Assembly (NCBI GenBank): GCA_027297025.1
Contig: JAPUIM010000421.1
Location: 1 to 5,257 of the forward strand
DNA length: 5,257 nt
Direction of reading: 5' to 3'
Origin: Bacteroidota bacterium
GTDB taxonomy: Bacteria; Bacteroidota; Bacteroidia; Cytophagales; Cyclobacteriaceae
Part shown: positions 1 through 5,257 of the stretch, in pieces
How the letters are laid out: each line of letters opens with the position of its first letter
How positions within the stretch are numbered: position 1 is the first letter of the stretch
Notes under the pieces: generated by a model
Told to the model about the DNA's origin: nothing
Database searches by the model: none
The model's input: only the letters and a program-made list of their open reading frames with translations
Translations under genes and position numbers: made by a program

Positions 1-212
1 TTCCTGGGGACAGCATTGGTCACCAACGTCTCCAACAACTCTCGTGAAGCATCCGCTACTTTGATGACTGCCCGGTCCAAGGCCTCTTGATTGATCTTTG
101 AAGGTTTTTGAAAACCGCTGATTTTGCGTACATACTGAATAGAGGAAGCATAAAGTTCTTGTTCAGTAGCCGTGGGTTCGAAATTAAAAAGGGTTTTGAT
201 ATTTCTACACAT
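1..212 (-). CDS. DUF2277 family protein, 5' part only (C-terminus beyond window)
   Basis: Not in the supplied long-frame set; found by reading the minus strand. From the ATG at 212-210 the frame stays open for 70 codons to the window edge. The protein begins MCRNIKTLFNFEPTAT, then has YVRKISGFQKPSKIN (residues 28-41) and a helical DRAVIKVADASRELLETLV segment (46-64). The N-terminal Met-Cys-Arg-Asn-Ile-Lys-Thr-Leu block and the RKxSGFxKPSK motif match, from memory, the small DUF2277 family of about 85-95 residues, so perhaps 15-25 residues are missing. The family has no known function; the product looks soluble and cytoplasmic, with no signal peptide or membrane segment. It lies 86 bp downstream of the CapA-type gene on the same strand, so read-through from that gene is possible. 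I saw no clear ribosome-binding site, no terminator and no exact TAnnTTTG promoter in the gap. The family call is firm; the role is unknown. Confidence 0.87.
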   Translation of the reverse strand, partial: MCRNIKTLFNFEPTATEQELYASSIQYVRKISGFQKPSKINQEALDRAVIKVADASRELLETLVTNAVPR

Positions 213-298
213 ATATTTTAAACATTTGAGATGTGAATTCTAAGCAAATAATAATGAAAATAATTGAATAATCCTCCACCTGTCCTAGATTCCTGATC

Positions 299-1525
299 TC
301 ATAAATCCCATTGTAATAAAAGCGAATTGGGGGGGTGGAGTTTAACCCGAGTACCCAATTTTCTTCCCTGATTATCCAATTGATCCCTGAGCCATTTTAG
401 ATCGATGTTGGAAACCTTATGCAACTGAAAGTTTCTTATTTCAAAAGGGAACAATTCCAATTCCACCAACCTTCCGTCAACCGGATTTATTTTCACCAAA
501 TACATTACTGCCAAGTCATCGCGATATTGCTCATGGCCGGATATACCTTCATAATCATTGATGAAGTCTCCTGCCCCATAAATGATCAGCTTTTGTTTAT
601 ACACTTCAATACCTTTGGAGTGATGAGAAGAATGTCCGTGGATAATATCAACTCCAGCCTTATCGATGAGCTCATGGGCAAAACTGGATTGCTCTAAAGG
701 AATGTCGTACCCCCAATTACCCCCCCAATGAATAGAGGTGATGATCACATCGCTGGGTTGGCGATATTGTTCTATCTGTTTTTTGACTTTTTCTATGGAG
801 CTTTCATTGAGCTTCTGTAACATATTTACCCCCGCTCTTTCATCTGTGGCCGCCCACTCAAGGGGTATACCGCTGGTGGGGGTTCCATAAGAAAAAACCA
901 GTACCCTACCTTTATTTTTCACTTCCATGATTGCCGGTTTTTGAGCATTAAATAAGTTTGACCCTGCACCGCTGGTTTTAAGGTGGGCATTATTTAAAGT
1001 AGAAAGGGTTTCTTCTAATCCCTGGTAACCCCAATCCAAGAGGTGATTATTGGCCAGCACACATATATCAATCTTAAGTGCACTCAAACAAGCGATGTTC
1101 TGGGGATGCATTCGATAATTGATACCCTTTCCTTTCCAATAATCGTCACTAGTGGTGATACTGGTCTCCAGATTGATTATTCGAAGGTCCGGGGCGTAGT
1201 TGTCCAGCACTTTCGATGCATCTCCCCATATATAATCATAGCTCACCGGAGCTGGGACGGGGCCATTAGCGCGTTCAGCAATAGCAACATAACCAATGGC
1301 GTCTTTCATGTAAGACTCATAGATTTGTGGATTACTGGGATGGGGCAATATCTGGTCGATTCCCCGTCCCGTCATCACATCTCCACATAAAAATATTCGA
1401 ACAGTCTTATCGGTTGAATAATTTCTTGCCATTTTTAGTTTTCTATCAAAAACATCTATTGACTCTTGAGATGGATCAAAAAAGAATAAACACAAAAACC
1501 CGAAAGCTGTAAAATACCAGTTCAT
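299..1525 (-). CDS. CapA family protein (PGA_cap metallophosphoesterase-like fold)
   Basis: A 408-residue protein with the full motif series of the CapA/PGA_cap family, a branch of the calcineurin-like metallophosphoesterase fold: GDVMTGRG (48-55), NLETS (118-122), LANNHLLDWG (157-166), SIHWGGNWG (264-272), GHSSHH (297-302) and YGAGDF (316-321). The Asp, Asn, His and Glu residues in these blocks are the expected metal and active-site positions. CapA proteins are named for poly-gamma-glutamate capsule synthesis, but no capB, capC or capD homologue is in view, so that role should not be assumed; many stand-alone members have unknown substrates. The first 42 residues precede the conserved domain and include a hydrophobic stretch (3-16, rich in Phe and Leu) that may be a signal or membrane anchor. 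An in-frame Met at residue 32 (codon 1432-1430) is an alternative start that would give a cytoplasmic protein. The C-terminal His-Pro-Pro codons contain a run of seven C, but the frame is intact. DUF2277 follows 86 bp downstream; the SRPBCC gene is divergent. Confidence 0.93.
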   Translation of the reverse strand: MNWYFTAFGFLCLFFFDPSQESIDVFDRKLKMARNYSTDKTVRIFLCGDVMTGRGIDQILPHPSNPQIYESYMKDAIGYVAIAERANGPVPAPVSYDYIWGDASKVLDNYAPDLRIINLETSITTSDDYWKGKGINYRMHPQNIACLSALKIDICVLANNHLLDWGYQGLEETLSTLNNAHLKTSGAGSNLFNAQKPAIMEVKNKGRVLVFSYGTPTSGIPLEWAATDERAGVNMLQKLNESSIEKVKKQIEQYRQPSDVIITSIHWGGNWGYDIPLEQSSFAHELIDKAGVDIIHGHSSHHSKGIEVYKQKLIIYGAGDFINDYEGISGHEQYRDDLAVMYLVKINPVDGRLVELELFPFEIRNFQLHKVSNIDLKWLRDQLDNQGRKLGTRVKLHPPNSLLLQWDL

Positions 1526-1616
1526 AGAATTTAAACATATATCGATTTCTCAGTTTGAGGTGTTACACAATTAAGAGTCCAGCCTTCCCCTAACCGCTAA
1601 GTATTGATACACTATT

Positions 1617-1624
1617 CAAATTTA
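1617..1624 (-). promoter_or_regulatory. Possible Bacteroidota -7 element for the CapA-type gene
   Basis: On the minus strand this octamer reads TAAATTTG, an exact match to the Bacteroidota -7 consensus TAnnTTTG. It would start transcription near 1610 and leave a 5' leader of about 85 nt before the start at 1525. I find no TTG at the expected distance upstream (17-23 bp), and one chance match in an AT-rich spacer of this size is not unlikely. Treat as a candidate only. Confidence 0.28.
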
Positions 1625-1640
1625 CTTTTTCTCAATTTAA

Positions 1641-1660
1641 TTCTTTAGGATGCTAAAGGA
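1641..1660. repeat. Short inverted repeat (hairpin) in the divergent intergenic region
   Basis: CTTTAG (1643-1648) and CTAAAG (1653-1658) are perfect inverted copies around a GATG loop. The stem extends by one G-T wobble and one A-T pair, giving eight pairs with a four-base loop. It lies roughly midway between the diverging CapA-type and SRPBCC genes, so it could be an operator half-site pair or an RNA hairpin in a leader. No T-run follows, so it is not a typical terminator. The rest of 1526-1752 holds no gene. It also contains a short palindrome, GTGTTACAC at 1560-1568, and a weak TAGG/CCTA inverted pair at 1701-1714. Confidence 0.4.
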
Positions 1661-1752
1661 ATCAGGTTTTCAATATATTCAATGGCTTTATGATTCGGTT
1701 TAGGTTGAAGCCTACTATTTTTTGATTAATTTCACTAGAAAGATTTACCATA

Positions 1753-2262
1753 ATGGATTCAATTAACTGGTCACTGTTTCGAAGAAAAATATACATCCAA
1801 GCTCCCGTTGAAAGGGTATATCAATGTTGGGCCACGGGAAAAGAGCTTGAGACTTGGTTTTTGAGATCCTCCACCTATTTCAAACCCAATGGTAAACCCC
1901 GGGGTAAAGAAGAACCAGGACAGGAAAACGATACTTATATTTGGGAATGGCACAATTGGGAAAGTCAGGGAAAAGGCCAAGTGACCCTGGCCAACGGAAT
2001 CAACCGTTTTCAATTCACTTTTGATGATAGCAAAGTCACCATTGAACTGGAACGAGGAAGAGATATGACCCTGCTTACCCTGACCCAGGAGGAAATCGCG
2101 GAAGATGAGCAAAGTAAAATGATGATCTACTTCGGTTGCAGTAATGGATGGACCTTTTGGCTGACTAATTTGAAAGCTTATTTAGAGCATGGCGTGTTAT
2201 TGCACGATACCCGACCTGATCTAATAGGTCAGCATGACGGATTGGAGTTTGTGAATATGTGA
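1753..2262 (+). CDS. SRPBCC (START-fold, AHSA1-like) domain protein
   Basis: A 169-residue protein that fits a single SRPBCC/Bet v 1-like domain of the AHSA1 (activator of Hsp90 ATPase homologue 1-like) type. Visible marks are the N-terminal strand and turn IYIQAPVERVYQCWAT (13-28), followed by ELETWF (31-36). After these come an aromatic-rich strand, YIWEWHNW (62-69), alternating beta-strand-like segments at about 75-111, and a long C-terminal helix with GWTFWLTNLKAYLEHG (132-147). This fold forms a deep hydrophobic pocket that binds small ligands, and bacterial members have very diverse or unknown roles, so no substrate can be named. No signal peptide or membrane segment is seen; the protein should be cytoplasmic. 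The ATG is preceded by a weak purine stretch (AGAAAGA, 1737-1743). A TA-TTT-TTTG sequence at 1716-1724 resembles a -7 element but with three spacer bases instead of two. The next gene begins 21 bp after the stop, so co-transcription with the sulfur-transporter pair is plausible. Confidence 0.85.
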   Translation: MDSINWSLFRRKIYIQAPVERVYQCWATGKELETWFLRSSTYFKPNGKPRGKEEPGQENDTYIWEWHNWESQGKGQVTLANGINRFQFTFDDSKVTIELERGRDMTLLTLTQEEIAEDEQSKMMIYFGCSNGWTFWLTNLKAYLEHGVLLHDTRPDLIGQHDGLEFVNM

Positions 2263-2283
2263 TTTATAGTATTAATTGTACAT

Positions 2284-2853
2284 ATGAAAATAATAGACAT
2301 TCTTACCCAACCCTGGCCCTGGTACGTAAGTGGACCTTTGATTGGGCTAATTGTTCCTTCATTGCTTTTAATAGGCAATAAACAATTCGGTGTATCTTCT
2401 ACAATGAAGGACATTTGTGCAATTTGTATTCCTAATCGAGTTGCATTTTTTAAATATGATCTCAAAGAACAATGGTGGAATTTGATCTTTGTCTTAGGGG
2501 TGGTTATTGGAGCATTTGTAGTTGGGCAAACTATTCAAAATCCCAATCTCATACAAATATCGATTAACACAGTTGATGATTTAAAATTGCTTGGTATCAC
2601 TAGCTATCAAGGTATGATTCCAGGTGAAATATTTAATTGGGCAAATATTAGTTCAGGGCGGGGTTTTCTTTTCATGATCGTAGGAGGATTTCTGGTGGGA
2701 TTCGGAGTAAGGTATGCCGGAGGATGTACTTCAGGTCATGCCATTATGGGGTTATCCCAGGGAAGCCTGGGATCTCTAATATCAGTTATCGGATTTTTTG
2801 CAGGGGGTTTGATCATGACTCACCTGTTATTTCCACTAATTTTTAACCTCTGA
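2284..2853 (+). CDS. YeeE/YedE family sulfur (thiosulfate) transporter, N-terminal-half type
   Basis: A 189-residue integral membrane protein. Hydrophobic segments lie at about 14-33, 66-83, 127-145 and 161-185. The family signature GGCTSGHAIMGLS (146-158), with Cys148, follows the third segment; a CxxC pair (Cys45, Cys48) follows an FGVSSTM motif (35-41). In the YeeE/YedE (DUF395) family, conserved cysteines relay thiosulfate through the membrane, as shown for TsuA-type proteins, so the likely role is uptake of thiosulfate or a related sulfur compound. Single-chain relatives are about 340-400 residues; this one is half that size and its partner half follows 4 bp downstream. The ATG at 2284 gives a normal membrane-protein start; no Shine-Dalgarno is visible in the 21-bp gap after the SRPBCC stop. 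Hand counts suggest this gene is more AT-rich over much of its length than its flanking genes. The family call is strong; the exact substrate is inferred. Confidence 0.9.
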   Translation: MKIIDILTQPWPWYVSGPLIGLIVPSLLLIGNKQFGVSSTMKDICAICIPNRVAFFKYDLKEQWWNLIFVLGVVIGAFVVGQTIQNPNLIQISINTVDDLKLLGITSYQGMIPGEIFNWANISSGRGFLFMIVGGFLVGFGVRYAGGCTSGHAIMGLSQGSLGSLISVIGFFAGGLIMTHLLFPLIFNL

Positions 2854-2857
2854 TCCT

Positions 2858-3271
2858 ATGAAATATTTCTACTTCCTTTTAACAGGTATTTACTTTGGTA
2901 TACTCCTTATAAAATCTGAGGTGGTATCGTGGTTTCGCATACAGGAGATGTTTCGCTTCCAATCATTTCACATGTATGGAATATTAGGCTCTGCAGTATT
3001 GACAGGTGCCCTTTCAATTTGGCTTATCAGAAAATTAAATATCAAGACCATTCAAAAAGAAGGAGTAATAATAAAAGAAAAACCGCTTAACCGTGTATCA
3101 AATTTTGCTGGTGGATTAATATTCGGTTTAGGCTGGGCATTGACAGGTGCTTGTCCCGGTCCCTTGTATGCACTTATTGGTAATGGACATCTCGTAATAT
3201 TAATAGTACTATTAAGCGCTATCACCGGTACTTTCGTTTACGGATTGTTGAGTGAAAAATTACCTCATTGA
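2858..3271 (+). CDS. DUF6691 family protein, second half of the split YeeE/YedE transporter
   Basis: A 137-residue membrane protein with hydrophobic segments at about 3-20, 36-58, 82-108 and 111-131. It carries FGLGWALTGACPGPLYALIG (89-108), with Cys99 in the GACPGP core. This is the pseudo-repeat counterpart of the GGCTSGH motif in the preceding gene and typical of DUF6691 proteins, which are found next to short YeeE/YedE proteins. The MFRFQSFHMYG segment (31-41) between the first two helices also fits the family. The start ATG is four bases after the upstream stop, so the two are almost certainly translated from one mRNA and assemble in the inner membrane as a two-subunit channel for thiosulfate or related sulfur species. 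The two halves are in different frames, but each has its own start and is complete, so this is a natural split rather than a broken gene. No rhodanese, sulfur dioxygenase or persulfide-metabolism gene is in view to refine the substrate. Confidence 0.88.
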   Translation: MKYFYFLLTGIYFGILLIKSEVVSWFRIQEMFRFQSFHMYGILGSAVLTGALSIWLIRKLNIKTIQKEGVIIKEKPLNRVSNFAGGLIFGLGWALTGACPGPLYALIGNGHLVILIVLLSAITGTFVYGLLSEKLPH

Positions 3272-3298
3272 CATTATTACATGAAAGATTTACATTTA
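3268..3298 (+). promoter_or_regulatory. Possible Bacteroidota-type promoter for the M20D hydrolase gene
   Basis: TTG at 3268-3270, 20 bases, then TACATTTA at 3291-3298. This resembles the TTG-N(17-23)-TAnnTTTG arrangement of Bacteroidota promoters, with one mismatch in the last base of the -7 element. It overlaps the stop codon of the DUF6691 gene and would start transcription near 3305, about 57 nt before the hydrolase ATG. The 90-bp gap is otherwise without a clear terminator, so read-through from upstream is equally possible. Confidence 0.3.
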
Positions 3299-3361
3299 CT
3301 AACCTTCACTTGCCAAAAAATCTCGATCATCAAGACATCAACTAACAATGAATTTTAAATT

Positions 3362-4813
3362 ATGAAAATCTTTACCTTCGTCATTTTCACTATCTTAATT
3401 CATAGTCTTTTTTACTATCCTGGTCTGGCACAAAACAAAAAGCCTTCAAAGACCAAAGCTGCTGTGATCAGCTCAGTCGAGTCACATCAACAAGAGCTCA
3501 TCTCCCTTAGTGATAAAGTTTGGGAGTTAGCGGAAACCGCATTAAAAGAGTACCAATCATCTAAAATATTGGCCGATTACGCAGAGGTCCAGGGTTTCTC
3601 GGTAGAAAGAGGTGTTGCGGGAATGCCAACGGCCTTTATTGCCTCCTATGGTTCCGGTAAACCAATAATTGCAGTTTTAGGTGAGTACGATGCATTGCCG
3701 GGAATATCACAAAAAGCCAGTGCTATCAAGGAACCATTAAAAGCTGGAGCGGCTGGCCATGGTTGTGGTCATAATTTATTTGGCGCAGGAAGTATGGGAG
3801 CAGCAGTGGCCATTAAGGAATTAATCCAACAGGACAAATTGCAGGGGACGATCAGGTTTTATGGAACCCCCGCCGAAGAGGCAGTAGGAGGAAAAATTTA
3901 CATGGTGAGAGAAGGCCTGTTTGACGATGTCGATGTCAGTTTGGATTGGCATCCTGATAACAAGACCAAGGCAAATGTACAAAGTTCTCAGGCTCTCTTG
4001 GATTTTTCCGTGGAATTCATGGGAAAAGCCGCACATGCTGCCTATGATCCCTGGAATGGCCGTAGTGCATTGGATGGAATGGAACTTTTCACTACTGGGG
4101 TCAACGCTTACAGAGAGCATATCCGGCCCACGGTGAGGATCCATTATGTTATACAAAATGGGGGTGATGTTCCCAATGTAGTGCCGGAATATGCCAAAGT
4201 GTGGATGTGGGTTCGGGACTCTAAGAGAAATGGGGTGGAAGAGGTATTTCAAAGAGTGAAACAAATAGCTGAAGGTGCAGCGATTATGGCCGATGTTAAA
4301 CATAAAGTGACCATCAATTCAGGAGATCATGAAATATTGGTAAATCGAACCGGTGGAATGGCATTACAACAAAACCTTGAAATGCTTGAGCCTATGAAAT
4401 ATACTGCTGAAGAGATTGAATTCGCCAAGAAGATCCAGGTAGCTACTGGAAAACCACAGACCGGTATTGATAGTGAAATAAAACCCCTGGAGGATACCAA
4501 AGAACACCCTGAAGGTGGCTCTACCGATGTAGGAGACGTCAGTTGGGTAGTTCCGCAAATAAGTTTGGTGGTTACTACCGCTCCAGCTCAAACACCCTGG
4601 CACTCTTGGGCAGTGGTGGCCTGTGGAGGCATGTCAATTGGCCACAAAGGAATGCTGTTTGCGGCCAAATCATTGGGTATGACCATTGTGGATTTATTTG
4701 AAGATGAAAATTTGAGATCTGAAATGAGGAAAGAATTTAAACAGAGTAAGGGAGATTATGAATATCAATCTATGTTACCTGATGGACCCCCGCCCATTCC
4801 ACCCCTCAAATAG
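3362..4813 (+). CDS. Exported M20D amidohydrolase, AbgB-like (p-aminobenzoyl-glutamate hydrolase B family)
   Basis: A 483-residue zinc-type peptidase/amidohydrolase that cleaves an amide bond of an N-acyl amino acid or similar compound. The M20D motifs are all present: GEYDALPG (107-114), GHGCGHN (132-138), GTPAEEAVGGK (168-178), DWHP (195-198), GKAAHAA (221-227, in the dimerisation domain), GGDVPNVVP (267-275), STDVGDVSW (387-395) and WHSW (413-416). Expected metal ligands are Cys135, His137, Glu173, His197 and His414. From memory it aligns along its length with E. coli AbgB, including the NAFIAS-like and IAHKGMLLAAK-like blocks and a proline-rich end in PPLK, but it is shorter between about 360 and 387. 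Unlike AbgB it begins with a signal peptide (Lys2, hydrophobic 3-19, then PGLAQ); cleavage after Ala23 would leave an N-terminal Gln24, a common Bacteroidota pattern, and place it in the periplasm. No AbgA partner is in view, so the substrate is open. A DUF1684 lipoprotein gene follows 22 bp downstream. Confidence 0.92.
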   Translation: MKIFTFVIFTILIHSLFYYPGLAQNKKPSKTKAAVISSVESHQQELISLSDKVWELAETALKEYQSSKILADYAEVQGFSVERGVAGMPTAFIASYGSGKPIIAVLGEYDALPGISQKASAIKEPLKAGAAGHGCGHNLFGAGSMGAAVAIKELIQQDKLQGTIRFYGTPAEEAVGGKIYMVREGLFDDVDVSLDWHPDNKTKANVQSSQALLDFSVEFMGKAAHAAYDPWNGRSALDGMELFTTGVNAYREHIRPTVRIHYVIQNGGDVPNVVPEYAKVWMWVRDSKRNGVEEVFQRVKQIAEGAAIMADVKHKVTINSGDHEILVNRTGGMALQQNLEMLEPMKYTAEEIEFAKKIQVATGKPQTGIDSEIKPLEDTKEHPEGGSTDVGDVSWVVPQISLVVTTAPAQTPWHSWAVVACGGMSIGHKGMLFAAKSLGMTIVDLFEDENLRSEMRKEFKQSKGDYEYQSMLPDGPPPIPPLK

Positions 4814-4835
4814 TTAAACCTTGATTAAACATAAT

Positions 4836-5257
4836 ATGGCAGCTTTTTTAACCAAAGTGATGGTTTTTTTGATGGCGGGTTGTGCTACCCTGGATCCGGT
4901 GGTTATTGATAGTGAATATGAAGACCGTTGGGAGCAATGGAAAACCCAACTCAACCAAAATAGAATAAAATATGTGCAGCTTTTTGGACTGGTTAGGATC
5001 AAACCTGGGATCAATCAAATCGGAGCAGGTAATACCAATCAGATCCAACTTGCTTATCCGGGAATGCCTGACTACTTGGGAACCCTGACCTTTGATGGCG
5101 AGACCATGGCATTTGTCAGCAACCCGGATTTAGAGATTACAATGGAAGATCAGGCGGTCCAATCCTTGGATCTCTCTTTCGATCCAATAGGCTATTCACA
5201 AACCCTACATTACAAAAGCTTTGATTGGTTTATAAACAAAAGAAAGGATGGTTACTA
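4836..5257 (+). CDS. DUF1684 family lipoprotein, 5' part only (C-terminus beyond window)
   Basis: Not in the supplied long-frame set; found by translating past the M20D stop. The frame is open from ATG 4836 for 140 codons to the window edge. Residues 1-15 are a short hydrophobic leader ending in LMAG before Cys16, a serviceable lipobox (Met at -3 is slightly unusual), so the protein is probably lipid-anchored after signal peptidase II cleavage. The mature part has YEDRWEQWKTQLNQ (29-42), then LFGLVRIKPGINQIGAG and a strand-rich stretch with YLGTLTFDGETMAF (about 82-95) and a later FDWFINKRKDGY (129-140). This order (charged helix, 'GL..L..G.N..G', 'G.....G..V.F' and 'L.WF...R.G.Y') is that of DUF1684 proteins, whose function is unknown. 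An in-frame TTG at 4821 would add MIKHN with a positively charged Lys; an in-frame stop at 4815-4817 bars anything longer. The 22-bp gap suggests co-expression with the M20D hydrolase. Confidence 0.85.
   Translation, partial: MAAFLTKVMVFLMAGCATLDPVVIDSEYEDRWEQWKTQLNQNRIKYVQLFGLVRIKPGINQIGAGNTNQIQLAYPGMPDYLGTLTFDGETMAFVSNPDLEITMEDQAVQSLDLSFDPIGYSQTLHYKSFDWFINKRKDGY

Noticed and set aside
245..253. TATTATTTG on the minus strand as a promoter for DUF2277
   Set aside because: The spacer between TA and TTTG is three bases instead of two, and no TTG lies at the right distance upstream.
241..275. Repeated AATAAT units between the CapA-type and DUF2277 genes, considered as a repeat array or terminator
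   Set aside because: The copies are short, irregular and low-complexity, without a stable hairpin or T-run.
1043..1390. 115-codon plus-strand open frame inside the CapA-type gene, with others at 419-697 and 1327-1512
   Set aside because: All lie opposite conserved CapA motifs and have no family-like features or start signals.
299..1525. Poly-gamma-glutamate capsule operon
   Set aside because: Only the CapA-type protein is present; no capB, capC or capD homologue adjoins it, and stand-alone CapA-fold proteins are common.
2284..3271. A single YeeE/YedE gene broken by a frameshift
   Set aside because: Each half has its own start and stop, the junction holds a clean stop, four bases and an ATG, and both halves match families that exist as separate proteins.
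3821..4303. 160-codon open frame on the minus strand inside the M20D gene
   Set aside because: It lies opposite conserved catalytic motifs of a clear gene, and its translation resembles no family I know. It is a shadow of the coding strand.
4814..5048. Overlapping 66-codon minus-strand frames after the M20D gene
   Set aside because: The plus strand here encodes a recognisable lipoprotein signal and DUF1684 domain, which explains the sequence better.

Overview
The window looks like an ordinary chromosomal stretch of a Bacteroidota bacterium (Cytophagia/Saprospiria/Flavobacteriia-like). Several things suggest this: start codons lack clear Shine-Dalgarno sequences, -7-like elements resemble TAnnTTTG, one signal peptide ends in the Ala|Gln form common in that phylum, and GC is moderate (hand-counted 60-base samples run from about 32 to 53 %). 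The assignment is inferred from style and protein resemblance, not from a marker gene.

Layout. The left third is on the minus strand. It holds the N-terminal 70 codons of a DUF2277 protein (1-212, cut by the window edge) and, upstream of it, a 408-residue CapA-type metallophosphoesterase-like protein (299-1525). A 227-bp divergent intergenic region (1526-1752) separates these from the plus-strand genes. It contains a short hairpin and one exact TAnnTTTG match pointing at the CapA gene.

The right two thirds are on the plus strand. They hold an SRPBCC/AHSA1-like START-fold protein (1753-2262), a split YeeE/YedE sulfur-transporter pair (2284-2853 YeeE/YedE half, 2858-3271 DUF6691 half), an exported AbgB-like M20D amidohydrolase (3362-4813), and the start of a DUF1684 lipoprotein (4836-5257, cut by the window edge).

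How the genes work together. The two YeeE/YedE halves sit 4 bp apart and very probably form one membrane channel for thiosulfate or a related sulfur compound. The M20D hydrolase and the DUF1684 lipoprotein are 22 bp apart, and both are predicted to be exported, so they may be co-expressed in the periplasm. I see no shared pathway linking the remaining genes. There is no tRNA, rRNA, CRISPR array, insertion sequence or phage gene.

I found no convincing new multi-gene system. The points most worth a second look are the split transporter (more AT-rich than its flanks in hand samples), the exported AbgB homologue with no AbgA partner in view, and the uncertain N-terminus of the CapA protein.
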